Source of the DNA: Megamerina dolium
Lineage: Eukaryota > Arthropoda > Insecta > Diptera > Megamerinidae
NCBI GenBank assembly: GCA_963854835.1
Contig: OY978525.1
Location: 74,569,628 to 74,633,627, forward strand
Length of the DNA stretch: 64,000 nucleotides
Direction: 5' to 3'
A program made the position numbers and the translations under genes. Shown in pieces: positions 10,347 through 21,031 of the stretch; the stretch's first letter is position 1, and every line of letters begins with the position of its first letter. Under the pieces are notes generated by a model. The model ran no database searches. It worked only from the letters and a program-made list of their open reading frames with translations, and had not been told where the DNA came from.

Positions 10347-12777
10347 TGGTGGTGTTTTCACAAGGTAACGTGTCTAACTGCCTCAACCTGGTGGGGCTAG
10401 TGCAATCCTTGTTGAACTCATCGCAAGTCAACTCACTGTCTGTCATGTAGTTTGATCTGAGCGCTATGCGATAATACCTTTATTTGTTATTGAGGGGTAG
10501 TCATGTAGCTTGCTCTGCTTACTAGGTCATGGCGCCTTCATTTTTATTAATGGGAGCCCTCCATGTGGCGACCACCGGGCAACGTCCTCCTGGCACCCGC
10601 TGGGAGGCGGCTGAAGTGAGTGGACAAAATCTCCTCGGTTAGAGGTTGTGCGTTGGGTTTGGGACCCGCCACATAAAAAATTCCCCAAGTGAATAATATA
10701 AAAATGCCTCGGAAATGGACTACCCCCTTTGTTGATGACCCCTGAAAACGAAATAAGGACCATTATTTACGGATATGCACCTAGAATACCCTTTATAGGG
10801 AGGGTGCCTCTATCCAGCTGGTTGATATCTTCGAGAAATACAGGGCTGACATCACTGCTCTCCAAGAAATGCGATAGATGGGAAAGGGCTGCTCCAAAAG
10901 AACATCCTGTGATATTTACGAATTCGTGCCATGTTGAAAGGCACGATTTAGGATGCGGATTTTAGGTCAGCAAGAGACTACGACATCTGGTCTCCCTCCC
11001 ATCACGCCTGTGAACGAACGGCTGGCCACAATCCGCATCAAGGCAAAATTCTTTAACATCAGCCTTATATGTGTCCACGCTCCGACGGATGAGAAGGACA
11101 ATGTGACCAAGGAAAGCTTCTTCCACGCCTCGAAGAGGCTTACGACCGCTGCCCTCGCCACGATATCAAAATCGTGCTTGGCGACTTTAATCCCAAGGTG
11201 GGCAAGGAAAGTATCTTTGGTCCAACTGTCGGAAAATTTAGCCTCCACCAGAGCACCTTCGATAACGGAATGAGGCTTATCGACTTCGCCGCAGCACGAA
11301 ACATGGTAATTGGTGGTACCAGATTACAGCATCTCGATATCCACAAAGCGACATGGCTGTCTCCAGACGAGCGTACAAGAAACCAAATTGATCATGTGGT
11401 TATTGACGGAAGGCATGTTTCCAGTGTGATGGACGTGAAATCGATCCGTTGTGCCAACATCGACTCGGATCACTACCTTGTTGCAACTAAGGTGCGCACA
11501 CGTTTATGTGTTGCAAATAACAAGAGAAATCCCACACAGAGAAAGCTCGACGTCAGTAAGCTGCGATCACCAGAGACAGCATTTTCCACTCGACTATCGG
11601 ATCTGCTTATGCAGAACACTCCCCCACTTGATGATACATGCACACGGTGGACACATATATCCCACTCCATGGCTACTGCTCCCGAAGAGGTAATCGATTA
11701 CTACCCGCCTCTGACGAATGAGTGGTATGATCAGGAGTGTCGCGACGCTACTGCAGAGAATACGCCACCTTCAGAAAAACCTTGCGTGCAGGCGCTACGC
11801 TAGCTTTTAAGGAGCGGTATCGAGAGAAAGGGAGTGCAGAGAAACGTCTTTTCAAGCGCAAGAAAAGAGAACAAAAAAGACTAGAGTGTGAGGAGATAGA
11901 GATATGTACCGACAAGAATGAGACTCGAAAATTCTTCGAAAAGATCAAGCGCCTGAGTGGAGGTTTAAATCCCGGAGCCTCTTGTTGTCGTGATGGAAAT
12001 GGGAATCTGGTTACAGATGTCCAGAGTGTACTGAGCCTATGGAGGGAACACTTCTCCACGTTACTGAATGGCGATGCTACGAACAATTCCACCAGTGGAG
12101 AAGATTGCTCGATAACCCCGATTACAGATGATGGTGTTGATGTTCCACCACCCGAGTATGACGAGGTTGAAACGGCCATTTTAAGGCTGAAGAACAACAA
12201 AGCTGCAGATGACCGGAGGCGATGAGCTGCTCGCCTGTATGCACCAGCTCATAAGCAGCATATAGTCGGATGAAAGCATGCCTAATGATTGGAGGCTCAG
12301 TGTTCTCTGTCCTGTACATGAAAAAGGAGACCCCACAATTTACCCCAACTACCGTGGAATAAGTCTCCTGAGCATCGCATACAAGGTTCTATCGAGAGTA
12401 CTGTGTGAAAGATTGAAGCCCATGCTCCATAACCTGATTGGACCTTATCAGTGTGGCTTCAGATCTGGTAAATCCACCATCGACCCGATTTTCACACTGC
12501 GCCAAATCCTGGAGAAGACCCAAGAAAAAGAGATCGACACACACCACCTATTTGTTGATTATAAAGCCGCTTTCGACAGTCCGGTAAGGGATTATCTCTA
12601 CGCAACCATGTCTGAGTTCGGTATTCCTGCAAAACTTATTCGACTTTGTAGAATGACACTGCATAACTCCCGTTGCGAAGTAAAAATTGGAAAGGACATC
12701 TCCGCCCCGTTTAATACCGAAAGGGGTTTCAGACAAGTTGATTCGTTATCGTGCGACTTCTTCAATCTTATTATGCA
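10347..12777 (+). mobile_element. RTE-clade LINE, copy 1, 3'-deleted (RTE-1)
   Basis: Closely similar to the longer copy at 58353-61707. It shares the complete 5' leader (starting GGTCTGGTGGTGTTTTC) and the endonuclease, and stops inside the RT after the DFFNLIM motif. Losing the 3' end is unusual for a LINE, since incomplete reverse transcription truncates the 5' end. The loss is better explained by the later deletion that also removed the gypsy RT. It inserted into the gypsy-1 integrase in the opposite orientation. Confidence 0.85.
10704..12777 (+). pseudogene. RTE-1 endonuclease-reverse transcriptase, broken
   Basis: Starts at ATG 10704 by comparison with the copy at 58717. The endonuclease has HAPTDEKDNVTKES, GDFNPKVGKE and NIDSDHYLV blocks. 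The RT has KGDPTIYPNYRGISLLS, FVDYKAAFDS and GFRQVDSLS (the family's Gln-Gly-Asp reads QVD here). There is no YADD block because the sequence ends first. Frameshifts occur near 10770, 10965, 11140, 11750 and 12215. It still preserves positions that are damaged in copy 2: the intact stretch near 11580-11610 and the Glu codon near 11922. Confidence 0.85.
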
Positions 12778-12784
12778 GCTTCAG

Positions 12785-13675
12785 GCTGCACTACAGACTT
12801 GAATGCCTGATAAACTGTTTCAACCAGATCTGCTGTTTCTAGTTGTCATACCCGTGGCATTGGTCGACACATCAAACTGGCGGCTTTAAACGTCAAGGCA
12901 CTAATGACTGTTTCGGCATATGTACTCTAGGTGACATGACTAGGGCACGATTTATCTCTCCATCACGTATGCCGTCTATGAATGCCTCAAGTTTTATTTT
13001 TTCGATGAAATCTTCCGAATTACCTGAGAACGCTAGTTGACATAAGCGCTCAATATTGGAAGCGAATTCCTGAAGGCTCTCATTACTAACGTTGCACTAG
13101 CGATCTTAATTCCATTCGATACAAGTGACTCTTATATTCATTTCCATATTTTCGCTGGAGTGTGTCCATCAGTGATTGAATCTCTAATCACTGATGTGGC
13201 TGCTCCATTTATTTTTAGTTGATTTAGTTCGTGCTGTAATTTCTCAAACTTATCTTCCAAGTCATCTACATGTTCCTTCAGATCCGTGACTTTTTCATTA
13301 ATGGTTCCGGAAATTTCATCTACCTGTTCTTTTAGTTCTACAACTTTCTCATTAATAGCCCCAGAAATTTCTTGAAGTTTGTAGTTAATTGTTTTCTGGA
13401 ATTCCCCCATAGCATTTCCCTGTAACTGTTGTTTCCGCATCATGGATTTCATGAATTCTATGAGTTGACCACTTGAATCTATCTTCCTCAACGTGCACAA
13501 CTTCATCTATATCGGCTTCCTCAGAGAACTCATGTTCTGCTACATTGATACCCTTAGCCTCCATGTCTTGCCTTAGCCTCACCAGCAGTTCTACTTTTGT
13601 ACCTGATGACGATAGATTCATCTCTGACAACTGTTTTTTCAGTTGGTCCACTTTTAGTTGGCCAATTTTCACCAT
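12785..13675 (-). pseudogene. gypsy-1 gag, SAP domain plus coiled coil, truncated
   Basis: On the minus strand from about 13675. The N-terminus (VDQLKKQLSEMNLSSSGTK, then VELLVRLRQ) is a SAP motif, a small helix-extended-helix DNA-binding module. A frameshift near 13450 leads into a long coiled coil with repeated units (EISGAINEKVVELKEQVD, then EISGTINEKVTDLKEHVD). A further frame holds a capsid-like part (LQEFASNIERLCQLAF, EAFIDGIRDGEINRAL), ending at about 12785 where the deletion junction with RTE-1 lies. In LTR elements this protein forms the capsid; a SAP motif at its start is uncommon and suggests contact with DNA or chromatin. Frameshifts make it non-functional. Confidence 0.8.
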
Positions 13676-13686
13676 CTTTACGGAAT

Positions 13687-13702
13687 CCCACTTCTGACAC
13701 CA
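13687..13702 (-). other. gypsy-1 primer-binding site
   Basis: On minus reads TGGTGTCAGAAGTGGG, two bases after the end of the 5' LTR. It starts with TGG as expected for pairing with a tRNA 3' CCA. I do not assign the tRNA. Confidence 0.75.
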
Positions 13703-13704
13703 AT

Positions 13705-14142
13705 TGTTACGTTTTTATATTGTGAGCGTTTAATTCTATTTGAATTAACCTTGTTCGATCACTGGATTCTGTTAATAATAATTGAACACTTAGTTTATAC
13801 AACTATACACAGCAACAATTTATTTCATCAACTCTGTTTACAATGAACTATTTACAATAACTCTTTTAATGTACTTGCAACTTTTGCCTCTGACACTGTA
13901 TCGATGTTTTCGCAATCACGTTCGGGATTATATTGATTTGCATTTGTCAACACTGGCTCTATTTATACTCTGTTGGAAACACCCCAGAATCTTCCTTTAT
14001 CGTAGTCGAGATTCATCTCTTTCTTTCTCGTTGGCGTGTTCTGGTTATCCCCTATTTCTTTTTGTTGACATTCGTTTCGATGCTGCCAACATTCGTGTCA
14101 TTCACAATAGTGATGAGTAACCAACCATCGATACTAGTTACA
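13705..14142 (-). repeat. 5' LTR of gypsy-1
   Basis: 438 bp, on minus from TGTAACTAGTATCGA (14142) to ...ACGTAACA (13705). It contains a GAGTATAAATAG TATA-like word and aligns with the truncated LTR at 9463 and the solo LTR at 44426. Confidence 0.85.
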
Positions 14143-14700
14143 ATATATTGATTTGTCTCGGCCTAGATACATGCATTTGATTATAAGTAAAGCGGTAATA
14201 TATATTGTTAATAAAAATTGTTCTCTCTACTTTTGGTTTTGCTTATGTACATTAGCAACAAAATATATTTGTAGAGGCTCATACGCAAGAAATATAATTT
14301 TAACAACAATTGTATTATTTTCTATTGAGAACACACCCAGTGAGGAAAATAGTCACTCTCGACCTTAAGTTGCTACAGTGCGATCAAATATAATGCAATT
14401 TATTTCTTGGTGAGAAATAATATAGAAATAGTTGTGGAAAGTACAGTGGTTGCCAAACCTTTATTCAGTTCCGCGCAAATATTAACATACACATCGGATA
14501 CGTGTATTCTATACGTAAATACTATACCTGCTCATTTCAATTGAGAAATTTATTGATTGTACATTAATTTGTATTACATACCCCTACGTCAATTCCAGAA
14601 TTCAGCGGAATTGAATACAAATTTAAAACAAGCTCAATATCGTACTTACATAAGTTTGCCCACTGGAACCAGTTAACTTAACTGAGGAAGACTACGTCAG
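14143..14700. other. About 560 bp without a recognised gene
   Basis: AT-rich spacer between gypsy-1 and BEL-2. It may hold the 5' LTR of BEL-2, but I could not match it to the related LTRs at 20438, 29398 and 42985. Confidence 0.4.
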
Positions 14701-14789
14701 TTGGACTAATCTCTTGCCAGACACATTTCGGCAACCCGTCTTGTAATTTGTGAGAGCATATTTGCCGTATTTAAACGTATTTCGTACTT

Positions 14790-17720
14790 TTCAGCTCTCA
14801 AGCTCTTCAGAGCTACCGCGGAAGAGGTTATTGAATTTGATGGCTATTTTCATGCCATCAACCCAGAAAATCATACACAATTTATCTTAGAAGCACAGAA
14901 TTTCAATCCCCATGGAGTGATTGCAAAAGGGCATATCACTTTCTCGTAACAGAGGAAGTAGCTAAAGATGTTGACGATAGTTAAATTAAAGAGGCATATA
15001 AAGAGTGCCTAACCTATTATGTCCGGTGCCGCTCTGCAATCAACGCTCATCTTCACGAGCTGTGCTCCGAAGTGGCACCTCCCGCAATTTCGCATCCACC
15101 CGTTGAAAGAGTAAATAGTGAATATTCATTTTCCCCTATTCAATTGCCGCCATGTGACAGAGAATGCCTTTACGGGCATTATGTATCTTGGCCGAGCTTC
15201 AGAGATATGTTTACGGCTCTATATCGTAATAACCCCCGGTTATCTCCAGTAGAGAAATTGTACTACTTACATCACTTAAGTCGACTTCCCTGACTAATGA
15301 TGGCTTCGCGCTCACTTGGTTAAAGACACAGTTAAAGACACTTTTCGGCCTACAATCGGTTACCGATGAAACTGGTCCCAAATAAAAGCGCACCATTAAC
15401 GATTGCATCACAAACTTGAAAGTTTTGAAAGTTGAAACGAGTCACTTGTGTTGTGTGTCAAAATAATGCTCATCTAATTTATGCATTTTGACTCACTACA
15501 AATGCTATAGTAATATAATTATTATCATTATGTTATTTTATTATGTGTAACCATTAATTAATGATAATCAACACACTATGCATAATGTAATTATCATTGA
15601 CTAAAATGGGTTGTAGTAAATTTATAAAAAATCGTGGTCAGCGTCATCGTACCTCACTGTATGATTGTAGAACAATTTCACAACCATGAAAAACAAAGAA
15701 CGAAGAAAAAGAAAAATAATAAATAAACAATAAATAAAATAATAAACAATAATAAAAGATTGTTTATGATTATGAAATAATTCAACAACCATACACAGTG
15801 AAAAGAAAACAAAATTCAAAAAGAAAAACAAAATACATAATATTGAACGCATGCACAATATTTACAACAAGAAGTATTAACTACAAGTAATAATGATGAC
15901 TTACTAAAAATAAGTGATATGACCTACTACTATGACCTTGCATATTCAATGAATTGACCTACTGAAGAAATTGCAATAAATTAACTTACTTAAAAAATTG
16001 CCATTTCTTCAGAAATTCTTTATACTAAAATGGGGTTAAATTGCAAATTATGATATATATTTTAGGCTATTTAAACTAAGACAAGGCCTGAAATGATGGC
16101 AGTCAGTGAGTAGGCGAATATAGTTACGTAAGATAAGTAGATGACTCGAAGAGCGAGTTAGAGTGAAGTAAAGGTAGTAATCACATTTTGAAGGATACAA
16201 CATCCTTGATAGAGTCAAATTGTGGAAAAGAATATATATCAATTGTGAAAAGGAAACATTTAAAGAAAACAAATTCGTTGAAGAAAATAACATATTGTTA
16301 AAATTAAAGCTACCTTGTGCAAGAAATACATATATACTGTCAAATAAAAAAAAAAAACTATATTGAAAAAATAATTGTGTTGTTCGTGAAAGAATTACGG
16401 AAAGCAGGAGAGAATAACAGAAAGAGGTAAGTCCTAAACTATAAGATTTCTAGACAGAGATTAGGGTGCTACAAAAGAAGGACCCAACACTTGGATGCGA
16501 TTTTCGTTTACTTATGTTCAACAAAACTCCCCGATACAAACTTGTGTCTTTGGGAGCAATCGTTGAAGGATAAGCGTGAAATTCCGAATTAGAGCGATTT
16601 TGACGCTTTCTTATCTCAGCGTTATCAGACGCTGAAGCCTATTTCAGATGTACGAAGTGGTCCTCGGCCATTCAGCCAGCCACCTAATCGACAACCCAGT
16701 TGGTTTGATCCTCCCAAGCGATCCTACAATCCTACAGTGAACCCCTGAAGAGTATACACATATCACGTTAACGTTTCATATCGTAATTGCCCATTGTGTC
16801 GGAAGCCACACCCGTTTCGTCATTGTCCCGATTTTCTTAAATTCTCAATCGGTGAGAGATACAATGTCGTGAGAAAGCACACCCTGTGCACAAACTGCCT
16901 CGCGAACTCCCACGACTACAGTAACTGCAAGAGCCTGTTCACGTATTCGTTTTGCAGAAATCGACACCACTACCTTATTCGCAGACTGGAAAACTCAACG
17001 AGCGGTCATCGTAAAGTCTCCCCTGTGCCAACTTCCGTTGCACCATCATGTGGACGATGGCAGTCATTCACTTCCCAGTTGCGAGCTGTTAATACGGAGA
17101 ATCCCGACACAGCTTGGAACACTGCAAGCCTTTCAACAGCAGATAGTACAGTGCTACACGGAACATCAGTAGTACACATTCATTATTACAACACGATATT
17201 TACAGCCCGTGCCTAATTGACTCAGGCTCCGAAGCGACCTTTATGTCGGAACGCTTACGCAACAGGTTGCGTCTTCCTGTTCGCGACATTCTAATGGATA
17301 TTACTGGTCTGAATGAAGTAGTTACGGCTAATTCGACAAAAATATGCTCTTTGGTGATTGGACCCCCTATTGACTTGAGTTTTTTATTGCAAATAGATAC
17401 TTTTATTCTTCAAAAACTTACGGGGCAGCTCCTATCACATCCGATATCTGCCAACTTACGTAAAGAGCTCTCTGGTTTACGATTGGCAGATGAAAACCTA
17501 CACAGAAGCTCTTCTGTGGATTTAATACTAGGAGCTGATGAACTGATGTACTCCTCACTGGTACTCGAAGGGGTGAAAAAAGGGATTCTTGGATGTTTGA
17601 TGGCACAAAACACCGTTTTTGGATGGAAAATTATTGGTCGTTACACGAACTCACAATTACATAAAGCAGTTTCTTCATTCCATTATAGAATAAGTTTAGT
17701 TAAACTCCCCTGTTCGTCTC
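14790..17720 (+). pseudogene. BEL-2 gag and protease, split by a solo LTR
   Basis: The gag part contains SPIQLPPCDRECLYG, HYVSWPSFRDMFTALY and LSPVEKLYYLHHL, the motif series of BEL gag. It is cut at 15445 and resumes at 16490 (HLDAIFVYLCSTKLPD, CLWEQSLKDKREIP). Zinc knuckles follow (CPLCRKPHPFRHC, CTNCLANSHDYSNC). The protease has LIDSGSEATF at about 17216, preceded by a one-base frameshift, and goes on to LRLADENLHRSS, LILGADELM and MAQNTVFGWKI. After that conserved AQNT-FGW motif the expected RT does not follow. Several stops in the gag show decay. Family roles: capsid formation and polyprotein cleavage. Confidence 0.83.
15449..16489. mobile_element. Solo LTR, 1,041 bp, inserted in BEL-2 gag
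   Basis: Ends are TGTTG...CAACA (perfect 5-bp inverted termini, TG/CA) flanked by 4-bp direct repeats CTTG at 15445-15448 and 16490-16493. Taking out the insert and one CTTG makes the gag reading frame continuous across the site (residues ...VETSHLDAIF...). No coding sequence was seen inside. I could not link it to an LTR family in this window. It most likely formed by recombination between the two LTRs of a complete element. Orientation cannot be decided. Confidence 0.85.
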
Positions 17721-17749
17721 ACGATGCTCGAAGCACTACGGATCGGACA

Positions 17750-18170
17750 CAACTGTATCGACAACAACCGAAAGATCTCGATATCTCCCTTACAGCAACT
17801 CAGAATGTTAATTCATCCAACCGTACGATCACAAATACTCGCTGCCCATTATGTACAGGCATGCACCCGCTGCGACGATGTACAAAGCTCTCGAAACTCA
17901 AATTGAAGAGAGAATACTTTTTGTGCATCAGTGCAGAATTTCCAGCAACTGTTTGGCAACATCACATACCATTGCAAAGTGCCACAGCAAGTTTTCTTGC
18001 CGTATCTGTGGAAAGGAACATAATTCACTACTTCACAGAGCATGGCATGACCCTATTCCTAATGTTCATCGCTTCTCAAATCTCTTACAGATCTTGTACA
18101 TTACTCTCACGGAAATGTTAATACGAGAATTGTGGCTCGGGTATTATATCACTTTTTGAAGCCACACCTG
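17750..18170 (+). pseudogene. BEL-2 second gag-like zinc-knuckle ORF
   Basis: After the protease the sequence encodes a second nucleocapsid-like block: TRCPLCTGMHPLRRCTKL, then after a frame change NCLATSHTIAKC and CRICGKEHNSLLH. The pattern (Cys-x2-Cys, HPLR-C, NCLA-SH, C-x2-C-x3-HN-LLH) is that of BEL gag knuckles, but the sequence differs from this element's own gag knuckles at 16790-16970, so it is not a simple duplication. A TCTCCCTTACAG word at about 17784-17795 could act as a splice acceptor. A comparable block lies after pol in BEL-3 (29726-30422) and after protease in BEL-4 (45163-45650). Function unknown; RNA or DNA binding is inferred. Confidence 0.68.
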
Positions 18171-18480
18171 CATCATTTTACCTACGCTCTTGAAGATTAC
18201 ATGATACTGACCATCATACGAATCCCTCTCTCACTTTGTATAGTTCTTCGTAACTGCACTCATCAAGATTGTAGGCTCCTACGAAGCATTAAAGGACCTG
18301 TGCGCTGCCATAGTTTACCTGCGTATGAATGGGCTCAGGTGTTAACTTCCCACTATCTGATACTTTTCATGGCCCGAGTCAACGGTTGTAACGTCATGAA
18401 CCCGAAGTTTCACATTAAAGATCAGTCGGATGTATTACATACTGCGCTAATCCCGCCAATCTGGCATTTCTGATTACTAT
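18118..18480 (+). repeat. Degenerate direct repeat, unit A
   Basis: Shares many words in the same order with 19095-19430: GAGAATTGTGGCT, GAAGCCACACC, ACTGACC/CTGACCGTCATACG, ATAGTTTACCTGCGTAT, GTCATGAACCCG, ATTACAT and AATCCCGC. It belongs to the BEL-2 region between the second zinc-knuckle ORF and the LTR. The stretch after it (18480-19095) has no gene. One CTGGTCTACGACCAGC palindrome at about 18786 recurs near 19446. Confidence 0.6.
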
Positions 18481-19094
18481 ATGTGAACTATATGGAATAT
18501 CTTCGTTGATTTATCACGTGCTCTACGAGCCAATGAAGATAAATTTCTAAGTACTATACACCCGATTTCTGCGACAGTCATTAACATTTCCAGTAATTTT
18601 TAGTTTCTGTTGGGACTCTCACGGACCGTGTTAGAGCAGTGGACATTACGAACTTCGAGACTCACCTTGGTATACACTCACTCTCACGAAAATGAACTCA
18701 GAATATTTAATTCTATTTTCATCAATGTACCATATCTTAACTCTATACTTGTTTAGCAACTACGTTGACCAATATCCCGGACACCTGGTCTACGACCAGC
18801 CCTTATGGTTTTATAGTCTCTACTAACCCTATCCATCTACGATGGAAGGACAAAGTAGTTTGAGAAGCCACAAACGTATGATATGAAAACCCCCAGTAGT
18901 AACTGATCGCATAGCACGGCACACTCACTCCCGATCTTTCTCGATCCTTGAGTGGTGCTTGTTGCAGTTACAAATCCTCATCACCAATCAACACATACAC
19001 CGATATTTAATAGAATGGTGAATTCAATTATCAATCATCAGGATGAAATGTTGTTCAATTAACGAGCCTAAAACTGCCCTCCTGAGATTATTGT

Positions 19095-19430
19095 CACGTA
19101 AAATGTGATAAGAGAATTGTGGCTTGAAGCCACACCCGTATTAGGTAGCAACGTTTTGTCAGAATACCCGATTCTGACCGTCATACGCATTCTACTCTCA
19201 CGTTTTTCAGTTCACTGTAACTGCCCGATATAAATCGCGAACTTCAGTGAAACTATGCTCTGGCATAGCTTACATGCGTATTTTCCACATTGTTTGCTGT
19301 ATATTCATGAAACGAGTTGACGATCGCATAATCATGAACCCGGAACATTCTAAATATAGCTGAGTTAAGAAATTGTCGGAAGCATTACATGTTCTGGCAA
19401 TCCCGCAAATCTAACATCTCGAAGAAAGAT
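19095..19430 (+). repeat. Degenerate direct repeat, unit B
   Basis: Diverged second copy of 18118-18480 about 970 bp downstream. It is followed by a shared palindrome CTGGTCTACGACCAGC. No coding potential is evident; 19430-19985 is otherwise featureless. Confidence 0.6.
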
Positions 19431-19984
19431 ATATATCTCCCGTAAATCTGGTCTACGACCAGCTCTTATATCTATATACTTTCAACAAATCCTTTTGTCT
19501 AGGACGGAAGGAAGAATACTTAATAAAACGGCATATTGTATACTTTGGAAATACCCACAGAAAGCCCTGGCAGATCACTACTCTAAACGTAGTGGAGATA
19601 CAAGTATTACACTATTTTGATGAGATACTTACATTCAACAATCAACAGTCATCAATCAACAGTCCACAATACGTATTCATCGATCAACACATTCAGCAAT
19701 CAACATTCATTTCACACATCATTCAACATATGTCATCTCTCCCTAAGGATTTTTGCCACTTCCCTACATTAGACTGAATGGTTCCTATTATCATGAGGAG
19801 TTTCAAACCACACTCGTTGAACTTAATCACTTTGACCGCTATTGTCGAGCTTAGCAACCCTTTGTCTGAAGATCCAAAAGCATCCGCATTGAAGAAGTCC
19901 ATCTGTTATCCACGTGCGTCTTCCTGCATGCGTTCCTCCATTGAAATTGTAATGTAAAAAAAAATAAATATTGTAATGTACCCC

Positions 19985-20350
19985 TATAAAAAAAATATAT
20001 GTGGCACTTAAAGCCCCAAAGGGCTCATGGGCCGAGCTTCTCTTCCATTACTGTTGTGCGTCTTAAATTTTGGACAATATTAGAATGGACCTACTTATTT
20101 TAGCCGGTTCCGAACGGCAGAACACTTGTGACATCACTTTTTCTGAGCTTTGTCACAGAGTTCCTTTTAGAAGCTTTTTCATGGCAAGTTGTTACTGTCG
20201 GAAGAATTGCCAATTGCTTGCCGACAGGTGGGTACCGTTCGAAAGAAAAATCTTTTCGATATTAAATTTGTTATGCATCAGCCGGGTATTGAACCACGAC
20301 CTACAGATCAGAAGGCGAACACACTAACCACTGAGCTACGGCACACACAC
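19985..20350 (-). mobile_element. tRNA-derived SINE, copy 3
   Basis: Nearly full-length member of the same SINE family, head at the right (box A TAGCTCAGTGGTTAG; T arm GTCGTGGTTCAATACC), body and A/T-rich tail at the left. It inserted between the BEL-2 repeats and its 3' LTR. No clear target duplication was found. Confidence 0.85.
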
Positions 20351-20437
20351 TTGTACATAATATATTTGAATTTTGTTTCCCTCCCTCTGTGGTAAGCATT
20401 GCGTCTTTTTTCCAGTATTCCTTCAAGGGGGACGGAA

Positions 20438-20850
20438 TGTCTACGCCAGAATGAAAAACGCACGCCCTGCTCTGAAAATTTACTTTCAGTTTCTTTGAGT
20501 GTTGGCAACATTGGTTTTAACAACTATCCATTGTATTATTAGCATCGTTTTTATTATTATTCTCGATATACTTCTTAAAATAAATACACAGCCAGTGCGC
20601 GCGAAATTTTTAATCTGTCTCTATATAGTTAAAACGAATAAATGAAACAAATATTGTATATTTACCAATAGAAAATAATCGCGTGTGTTATAATCCATTA
20701 TTATAATAAATACAGAACACAACATCGCAGCAGCAGTAGCTGAAAAACAAAACATACATCATCAAGACACAATAGCAACAGCATTGCACAAACAAATATC
20801 CCCGCACTCATACACACCACGATCACCTGGAGGAAGCATCCATAGTTGGA
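20438..20850 (+). repeat. 3' LTR of BEL-2, right end uncertain
   Basis: Starts TGTCTACGCCAG directly after the polypurine run CAAGGGGGACGGAA. The start and the following words (GCACGC, GTTGGCAACA) resemble the LTRs at 29398 (minus) and 42985 (plus). The right boundary cannot be fixed; the last ~130 bp, rich in CA, could be leader rather than LTR. Confidence 0.6.
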
Positions 20851-20884
20851 ACGGGTTCACCTGACACCCCATCCCTCACATAAT

Positions 20885-21030
<146 letters not shown>

Positions 21031-21031
21031 T

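Larger units (their letters stand above)
9463..14142 (-). mobile_element. Ty3/gypsy retrotransposon (gypsy-1), deleted and invaded by an RTE LINE
   Basis: On the minus strand the order is 5' LTR (14142-13705), primer-binding site, gag with SAP domain, then a break, an inserted RTE element, integrase, polypurine tract (9814-9824, reads GAGGAGGGCAG on minus) and 3' LTR (9813-9463, truncated). Protease, RT and RNase H are absent. They appear to have been removed by the same deletion that cut off the 3' half of the RTE insertion (junction near 12780). A solo LTR of the same family is at 44426-44858. Both LTRs share TGTAAC-type starts and a GAGTATAAATAG promoter-like word. Confidence 0.87.
14700..20850 (+). 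mobile_element. BEL/Pao retrotransposon BEL-2, decayed, RT-RH-IN missing
   Basis: Contains gag and protease (14790-17720), a second gag-like zinc-knuckle region (17750-18170), a non-coding stretch with internal repeats, a polypurine run (CAAGGGGGACGGAA, 20424-20437) and a 3' LTR starting at 20438. The RT, RNase H and integrase expected after protease are absent. It carries two later insertions: a solo LTR (15449-16489) and a SINE (19985-20350). It is closest to BEL-3 within this window (shared IQLPPCD, YVSWPS and TNLCLWEQSLK motifs). The left boundary is only approximate. Confidence 0.8.

Noticed and set aside
20282..20350. tRNA gene on minus
   Set aside because: Box A and box B are present, but the acceptor and anticodon stems are poor and the same sequence heads every SINE copy, so it is a SINE promoter rather than a functional tRNA.
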